DNA from: JBEKCP01 sp050014815
GTDB lineage: Bacteria; Planctomycetota; Planctomycetia; Pirellulales; Thermoguttaceae
DNA: 9,227 nt
Assembly: GCA_050014815.1 (NCBI GenBank)
Contig: JBEKCP010000361.1
Location: forward strand, 1-9,227
Direction: 5' to 3'
The position numbers were made by a program, and so were the translations under genes. Within the stretch, counting starts at the first letter, position 1; the number at the start of each line of letters is the position of its first letter. The notes under the pieces were generated by a model. The model ran no database searches. It was not told the DNA's origin and was given only the letters and a program-made list of their open reading frames with translations. Below are positions 5,959 to 9,227 of this stretch, piece after piece.

Positions 5959-5987
5959 AAGCCCCGAAAAGCCCCCTCTTCGGGCTT
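5959..5987. repeat. stem-loop with AAGCCC/GGGCTT arms
   Basis: The arm at 5959-5968 (AAGCCC, a bulged C, then GAA) pairs with TTCGGGCTT at 5979-5987, giving nine pairs around a 10-base loop. It lies immediately before the palindrome at 5991-6009. No T-tract follows, so a terminator role is unproven. Confidence 0.55.
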
Positions 5988-5990
5988 GTG

Positions 5991-6009
5991 CGGGCGTCAG
6001 TGACGCCCG
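5991..6009. repeat. perfect 19-base palindrome
   Basis: CGGGCGTCA (5991-5999), one central G, then TGACGCCCG (6001-6009). It could be a compact RNA hairpin or a protein-binding site. It starts three bases after the previous stem-loop ends and lies about 115 bases upstream of the -35 of the BlaI-like gene. Confidence 0.65.
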
Positions 6010-6125
6010 GTGTTCCGATGGTTCCTCATCGACCCGCGGGGCTCCTCAAACAGCGGATCGCCGACCCCGCAGCCCGGCCGGCTTGATCCGGTACAGGACA
6101 GGCCGGTGATGGTCCGAGAAACCGC

Positions 6126-6154
6126 TTGACAGGCGTTTTCTGTTGCGATACCAT
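6126..6154 (+). promoter_or_regulatory. sigma-70-type promoter of the blaI/M56 operon
   Basis: A perfect TTGACA (6126-6131) is followed after 17 bases by TACCAT (6149-6154). Transcription would begin near 6161, inside the palindrome at 6157-6177, so bound repressor would block initiation directly. Confidence 0.7.
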
Positions 6155-6156
6155 AA

Positions 6157-6177
6157 TGACAGACATGCTGTCTGTCA
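6157..6177. promoter_or_regulatory. perfect 9-3-9 palindrome, probable operator of the BlaI-like repressor
   Basis: The arms TGACAGACA (6157-6165) and TGTCTGTCA (6169-6177) are exact inverted repeats around TGC. The centre, GACA-TGC-TGTC, resembles the ACA..TGT dyads bound by BlaI/MecI/CopY-type repressors, though spacing differs from the classical TACA-NN-TGTA. It begins two bases after the -10 and covers the expected transcription start, eight bases before the Shine-Dalgarno. Autorepression is inferred from position and family. Confidence 0.65.
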
Positions 6178-6184
6178 CTGACAC

Positions 6185-6189
6185 GGAGG
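6185..6189 (+). promoter_or_regulatory. Shine-Dalgarno of the BlaI-like gene
   Basis: GGAGG lies ten bases before ATG 6200 and four bases before an in-frame TTG at 6194. The ATG is preferred, because the family's conserved sequence starts shortly after it. Confidence 0.55.
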
Positions 6190-6199
6190 CCGCTTGACG

Positions 6200-6535
6200 A
6201 TGAAACTCGACCGGATTACCGATGGGGAGCTATCCATCCTGCAAGTCCTTTGGGAGCGCGGCGAGGCCACCAGCCGCGAGATTACGACCGCTGTTCACGA
6301 GGAAGTGACGGACCCCAAGATGGCGTCTGTGCAAAAGCTCGTTGAACGGCTGGAGGCAAAGGGGTGCGTCCAGCGCGACCGGAGCGAGCGGGCACATCGT
6401 TTTCGCCCGCTGGTAAGCCACGAGCAATTCCTCCGCAGCCGTCTGCAAGCGACGACCTCTGGCCGTCGAAGCCCAGCGGCAACCGTAGTTCGGATTAGGC
6501 GAGAATCGCTATGCAAACTTTTTGGGAGATCGTAG
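6200..6535 (+). CDS. BlaI/MecI/CopY family transcriptional repressor, C-terminus atypical
   Basis: A 111-residue winged-helix regulator. The DNA-binding domain is intact: ITDGELSILQVLWERGEATS (residues 6-25), a recognition region MASVQKLVERLEAKGCVQRD (41-60) and the wing ending AHRFRPLVSHEQFLRSRLQA. These repressors bind operators as dimers and are inactivated when the partner M56 protease triggers their cleavage. Family members are usually about 120-130 aa, with a C-terminal dimerisation helix bundle holding the cleavage site. Here, after residue about 84, the sequence turns into Ser/Arg-rich SGRRSPAATVVRIRRESLCK and shows no such helices. In another frame the DNA reads ASDDLW..., closer to the family's usual continuation, and stops at 6496-6498, twelve bases before the M56 start. 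This suggests a deletion and/or frameshift. As read, the gene overlaps the M56 gene by 25 bases. It is the first gene of the operon, with its own probable operator. Confidence 0.85.
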   Translation: MKLDRITDGELSILQVLWERGEATSREITTAVHEEVTDPKMASVQKLVERLEAKGCVQRDRSERAHRFRPLVSHEQFLRSRLQATTSGRRSPAATVVRIRRESLCKLFGRS

Positions 6536-8721
6536 CCAGCAACGCCCTCCTGGTCGTCGTCCTGGCAGCGGGCGTTGCCCTGTTGGGCCGTGTCTGGAAG
6601 AACCCGTTGCGTCTTCATCTTCTCTGGGTGCTCGTGCTTCTAAAGCTCGTCACGCCGCCGGTCGTAACCGTCCCGCTTCCGTTGCCGGCTAGACAGGTTC
6701 CGCTGCCATCGGAAGCACATCCGGCAACGGAGCGCCTGATGGATCAAGCGCGTATCGAGGCTCCCCGGCAAGAGACTGCTTCCCTCGCGGTCAGTCAGGA
6801 AAATCAGCGTTTCCTGGGCGCTCGGGCGGTTTCAGAAAGCCAGGCCCCGGGCATGGGCGCTGTCCCGTCAGTGGGAGAGTACCAAAGGATACCGTGGCTG
6901 ATCGTTCTAGGGTGGATGTGGGGCGTGGGCATCCTGTTGTTCGCATTCGGCCATGCCTACCGCATACTCCGTTTCATGAAACTACTCCGCTGTGACGAGG
7001 CCCCTTCTTCCGCCGTGCTGAGCATGGCGGAGGGGATCGCGAAGCGGCTTGGCCTGAGACGTGTGCCTGAAATTCGTATACTGCCCGTCTGCGTGTCGCC
7101 GCTGGTCTGGTCGCTTGGCGGCAGGCCCCGAGTGTTTCTGCCGGCCGCGCTTTTCAAGCGGCTGGACGGGGCCGCGCAGGAGGCGATTCTCGCCCACGAA
7201 CTGGCGCATGTGCGGCAGAGGGACCATTGGGTTCGGCTGTTGGAATTGGTTATCACCACGCTCTTCTGGTGGCATCCTGTTGTGTGGTGGGCATCTCGCC
7301 GACTGCAAGAACTCGAAGACCAGTGTTGCGACGGAATCGTGGTCGATATGGCGCCACACGGCGCCAAGAGCTACGCCACCGCGCTCTTGGATACGTTGGA
7401 TTTCCTTTCCGAACGGTCGGTTGCCGCTCCGCTCGGAGCGACGGCTGCCAAGTCTTCCACCTTACTGGCAAGGAGAATCAGCATGTTGAAGAATCGCACT
7501 CCAGAAATGCGGCTCACTGTCGGCCGCCTGGTGCTTTTGGCGGTTGTGGTGGCGGTTCCGATGGCGTTGGCTTTCGCGGCAAAGCCGCCGCAGACAGACG
7601 GGCCGTCGTCGTCGGATGCTCGGAACCCCGGCGAAAAGCCCGTCGTCGAAAAACGCGCCGTCAACAAACTCGTCAAGGATTTCCCCGAGAAGACCGACCT
7701 ATCTACGCCGGAAGGGGCTCAAGCCGCCTGGAATCGAGCATCCGCTCGAATGGACGATCAGGCTGTTCTTGAACTCAGTTGGATCAAATGGGGGCCGCGC
7801 GACATCGAGAAAATGGAGCGGTATCGGAAGGACAACCCAAACGATACCAGGATTTACAACGAGGCCCAACAGAACGCCGAAATCCTGGAGGTGGCCACGT
7901 ATCGGGGAGACTTCGCGGATGTGATAACCAAGCTGAGCTTTCCAGCAGGTGTCGGGCGCGATCCCTACAGCAGTCGATCTTTCGGGAGAATCGACGGCGT
8001 CTGGAAGAACCTCGGCGAGGATCGGCTGCCAAGCCTGGAAGCCGCCAGAACGAATTTTGACCGCAAGAAGGAGGCGCTTTGGCAGAACTATGTCAGCGTG
8101 CGCGACCGCATTGCGAAAGGGCAGCCGGCGGCGGCAGACGGCGGCGAATCCAGGGAGACGGGTGCCCGAATCGCGCCGGGCGAACCACTGGGAATCACCG
8201 TCGAGAAAGCCGACTTGATGGGCCGGGTGGAGTGGGCCATGATGCACGGCGGTCGAGACATCACCGCGCGAAAGTCCATTGAGTGGGGCGATGTCCAGAG
8301 AGACGCGAAGGGGAACCGTTCGATCCGCTACAAGTTCTACGCGACCATTTGGGATCGCGATGTGTACATTATGAACATGGTGTTCACCTTCGACGCGAAG
8401 GGCAACATCATCAGCACGGAGAACGTGGAGGGCTTTCCACAAAAGAAGGTGGAGAAGCCGGTGAATGTCAGCACCCAACAGGGAATGAAGGAACTGGTCG
8501 AGGACTTCTTCAGCAAGAATTTCCGCGATATTACGTCGCGTGAGAGTATCGAATGGGGCGAAGTTGCAAAGGCGGAGACCGGCAACTCTTCAATCCGGTA
8601 TAAGTACCGCGCCAAGATTTGGGACAAGGACACCAAGATTATGAACCAGGTGTTCACGTTCGATCCGAAAGGCAAGTTCGTCTCCGTCAAGGACGTGGAG
8701 GGATTCCCAAAAAATCAGTAG
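6511..8721 (+). CDS. BlaR1-like M56 membrane metallopeptidase with a duplicated C-terminal module
   Basis: A 736-residue membrane protease and sensor. Membrane segments are likely at about residues 8-26, 34-54, 129-150 and 336-357. The M56 zinc site HELAH is at 229-233, followed by FWWHPVVWW (252-260) and ELEDQCCD (267-274), where Glu269 is the expected third ligand. In BlaR1/MecR1, ligand binding outside the cell activates this cytoplasmic protease and leads to loss of the BlaI repressor encoded next to it. Beyond the fourth segment there is no penicillin-binding domain (no SxxK or KTG context seen). Instead there is one domain at about 395-540 (TPEGAQAAWNRASARMDDQ ... NLGEDRLPSLEAARTNFDRK), a short Gly/Ala-rich linker, and two copies of a module of about 90 residues (about 565-644 and 655-734). 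Each copy contains RDIT.R.SIEWG, SIRYK, IWD.D..IMN.VFTFD and VEGFP. The ligand is unknown. The start ATG has AGGCGA about eight bases upstream. The pair is a BlaI-BlaR1-type system of unassigned purpose. Confidence 0.88.
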   Translation: MQTFWEIVASNALLVVVLAAGVALLGRVWKNPLRLHLLWVLVLLKLVTPPVVTVPLPLPARQVPLPSEAHPATERLMDQARIEAPRQETASLAVSQENQRFLGARAVSESQAPGMGAVPSVGEYQRIPWLIVLGWMWGVGILLFAFGHAYRILRFMKLLRCDEAPSSAVLSMAEGIAKRLGLRRVPEIRILPVCVSPLVWSLGGRPRVFLPAALFKRLDGAAQEAILAHELAHVRQRDHWVRLLELVITTLFWWHPVVWWASRRLQELEDQCCDGIVVDMAPHGAKSYATALLDTLDFLSERSVAAPLGATAAKSSTLLARRISMLKNRTPEMRLTVGRLVLLAVVVAVPMALAFAAKPPQTDGPSSSDARNPGEKPVVEKRAVNKLVKDFPEKTDLSTPEGAQAAWNRASARMDDQAVLELSWIKWGPRDIEKMERYRKDNPNDTRIYNEAQQNAEILEVATYRGDFADVITKLSFPAGVGRDPYSSRSFGRIDGVWKNLGEDRLPSLEAARTNFDRKKEALWQNYVSVRDRIAKGQPAAADGGESRETGARIAPGEPLGITVEKADLMGRVEWAMMHGGRDITARKSIEWGDVQRDAKGNRSIRYKFYATIWDRDVYIMNMVFTFDAKGNIISTENVEGFPQKKVEKPVNVSTQQGMKELVEDFFSKNFRDITSRESIEWGEVAKAETGNSSIRYKYRAKIWDKDTKIMNQVFTFDPKGKFVSVKDVEGFPKNQ
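8254..8709 (+). repeat. intragenic duplication encoding two copies of the sensor module
   Basis: Residues 582-643 (8254-8439) and 672-733 (8524-8709) of the M56 protein align without gaps at an offset of 90 residues (270 bases). By hand count about 39 of 62 positions are identical. The DNA copies have diverged much more, so the duplication is old and has been kept under protein-level selection. Confidence 0.85.
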
Positions 8722-9057
8722 GTTGCATGATACACTGGCACCCAGCCGCCTGCGGGTGCGATACGAGTTGTCGTTCTCTTGGCCCCTCCCGCATTTGTGC
8801 CCCAGACCGTCGCCCCACCAATGGGTCGATGCCGTTGGCCCCACGGCCGTGCGCCGGGCGCACCGGGGAGAATGCTGATGGGGTTGGCAGGGGGATTGGA
8901 GCGTGCCGCAAGACGTGACGCGCTCTAACCCAACACCAACCACGAACGGCGCGCCAAATGCGCCGTCGCAGCAATAATCGTGCCCAGTCTGCGGACGCGG
9001 AGCACCTTCGTAAAGCATTGCAAATAGGCGACTTGGGCACATCGCCTTGACCGCTAC
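8722..9057. other. non-coding stretch after the M56 gene
   Basis: No convincing coding frame was found on either strand. Short frames here have no ribosome binding site and no recognisable domain. The M56 gene is followed by a weak CACCC...GGGTG stem (8739-8758) without a T-tract, so no clear terminator. An imperfect long-range dyad (GGGTT 8881-8885 with AACCC 8927-8931, and GAGCGTG 8899-8905 with CGCGCTC 8919-8925) and GGCGA/TCGCC at 9027-9046 suggest some RNA structure. Confidence 0.5.
8946..8966. repeat. perfect inverted repeat in the non-coding tail
   Basis: ACGGCGC (8946-8952) and GCGCCGT (8960-8966) are exact 7-base arms around a 7-base loop. No T-tract follows. It could end the M56 transcript or be a structured leader element. 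Confidence 0.5.
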
Positions 9058-9085
9058 TTGGCAAGCCAAGCCACTCTGCTAAAAT
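9058..9085 (+). promoter_or_regulatory. likely promoter for a gene starting beyond the window
   Basis: TTGGCA (9058-9063) and TAAAAT (9080-9085) are 16 bases apart. The -35 lies inside a CTTGGC-AA-GCCAAG palindrome (9057-9070), and a CACCT-CA-AGGTG palindrome (9093-9104) sits near the expected start point. The nested dyads suggest regulated transcription. Confidence 0.5.
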
Positions 9086-9122
9086 AGAGTCTCACCTCAA
9101 GGTGGGTAAACATTCGGTTCTC

Positions 9123-9142
9123 CCGCCGGCACTTGCTGGCGG
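9123..9142 (+). other. leader hairpin
   Basis: CCGCCGGC (9123-9130) pairs with GCTGGCGG (9135-9142) over eight pairs, one of them G-U, around an ACTT loop. It lies within the probable 5' leader of the next gene. Confidence 0.45.
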
Positions 9143-9207
9143 CGTTCCTGGGGAGAGCCTGGGGGCGGCGCGCAGCCCGACGTGGGATGCCGGTTGGCAA
9201 TACGGCT

Positions 9208-9215
9208 GGAGGAGG
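9208..9215 (+). promoter_or_regulatory. Shine-Dalgarno at the window edge
   Basis: GGAGGAGG ends twelve bases before the window end, and no start codon follows it inside the window. A plus-strand gene probably starts within the first few bases beyond 9227. Confidence 0.45.
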
Positions 9216-9227
9216 CAATTTCACGTT

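Larger units (their letters stand above)
5577..6125. other. non-coding divergent region between the BBP7 and BlaI-like genes
   Basis: Nearly 550 bases without a convincing gene. No standard TTGACA/TATAAT pair for BBP7 was found on the minus strand. The best pieces, TTGACG at 5676-5671 and CCTAAT at 5599-5594, are not properly spaced with partners. A GTACC-CGCAC-GGTAC dyad lies at 5788-5802. Two neighbouring stem-loops at 5959-6009 are listed separately. A 65-residue minus-strand reading frame (5931-5734) has a hydrophobic stretch but no ribosome binding site and was not called. Confidence 0.6.

Noticed and set aside
6194..6196. TTG as the start of the BlaI-like gene
   Set aside because: Only four bases separate it from GGAGG. 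ATG 6200 is at acceptable spacing and begins just before the conserved sequence.
7699..8478. 259-residue minus-strand frame opposite the M56 gene
   Set aside because: A shadow of the plus-strand gene, whose domain order, zinc motif and repeats are clear.
8739..8758. Intrinsic terminator after the M56 gene
   Set aside because: Only a five-pair CACCC/GGGTG stem with a ten-base loop and no T-tract.
8590..9069. 159-residue minus-strand frame reaching into the 3' non-coding stretch
   Set aside because: It overlaps the 3' end of the M56 gene, has no ribosome binding site and no recognisable domain, and reads as low-quality Arg/Cys-rich sequence.

Overview
The window most likely comes from a planctomycete, probably of the Pirellulales type. 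Three observations support this. A BBP7-type (DUF1551) outer-membrane beta-barrel gene is present, a family largely known from Planctomycetes. A long hairpin between convergent genes has the sequence character of a repeat I associate with planctomycete intergenic regions. The GC content is high, and the gene pairing (obg and coaX on one strand, scpB behind a small membrane-protein gene on the other) fits. The phylum is an inference from gene content, not from a marker tree.

Layout, left to right. Bases 1-284 are the 3' end of obg (ribosome-assembly GTPase). Bases 391-687 encode a small DUF2442 protein with a clear ribosome binding site, and 824-1603 encode type III pantothenate kinase (coaX, first step of CoA synthesis). 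A 25-bp-arm hairpin at 1624-1689 separates this plus-strand block from a minus-strand block. Read in its own direction, the minus block is: a secreted BBP7 barrel (5489 to 3765); then, after a good sigma-70-type promoter (3751-3723), a membrane-anchored protein of unknown function (3647 to 2931); then scpB (2871 to 1720), the kleisin-associated subunit of the SMC chromosome-segregation complex. The scpB frame carries an extreme Asp/Glu/Trp tail. That tail may be a separate gene, because an internal ATG with its own Shine-Dalgarno starts just before it.

Bases 5577-6125 are a non-coding divergent region holding two adjacent stem-loops. After it comes a BlaI/BlaR1-type regulatory pair on the plus strand. 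A TTGACA-N17-TACCAT promoter overlaps a perfect 9-3-9 palindrome that is a natural operator for the BlaI-like repressor (6200-6535). The overlapping downstream gene (6511-8721) is an M56 membrane metallopeptidase with HELAH. Its presumed extracytoplasmic part is not a penicillin-binding domain: it consists of one unassigned domain followed by a tandemly duplicated module of about 90 residues. This pair is the most novel-looking system in the window, a proteolytic signalling device with an unknown ligand. The repressor's C-terminal half also looks shortened or frameshifted.

Bases 8722-9227 contain no convincing gene. They hold dyads, a likely promoter (9058-9085), a leader hairpin and a strong GGAGGAGG at 9208-9215, suggesting that a plus-strand gene begins right after the window ends. 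No rRNA, tRNA, CRISPR array or insertion sequence was seen.
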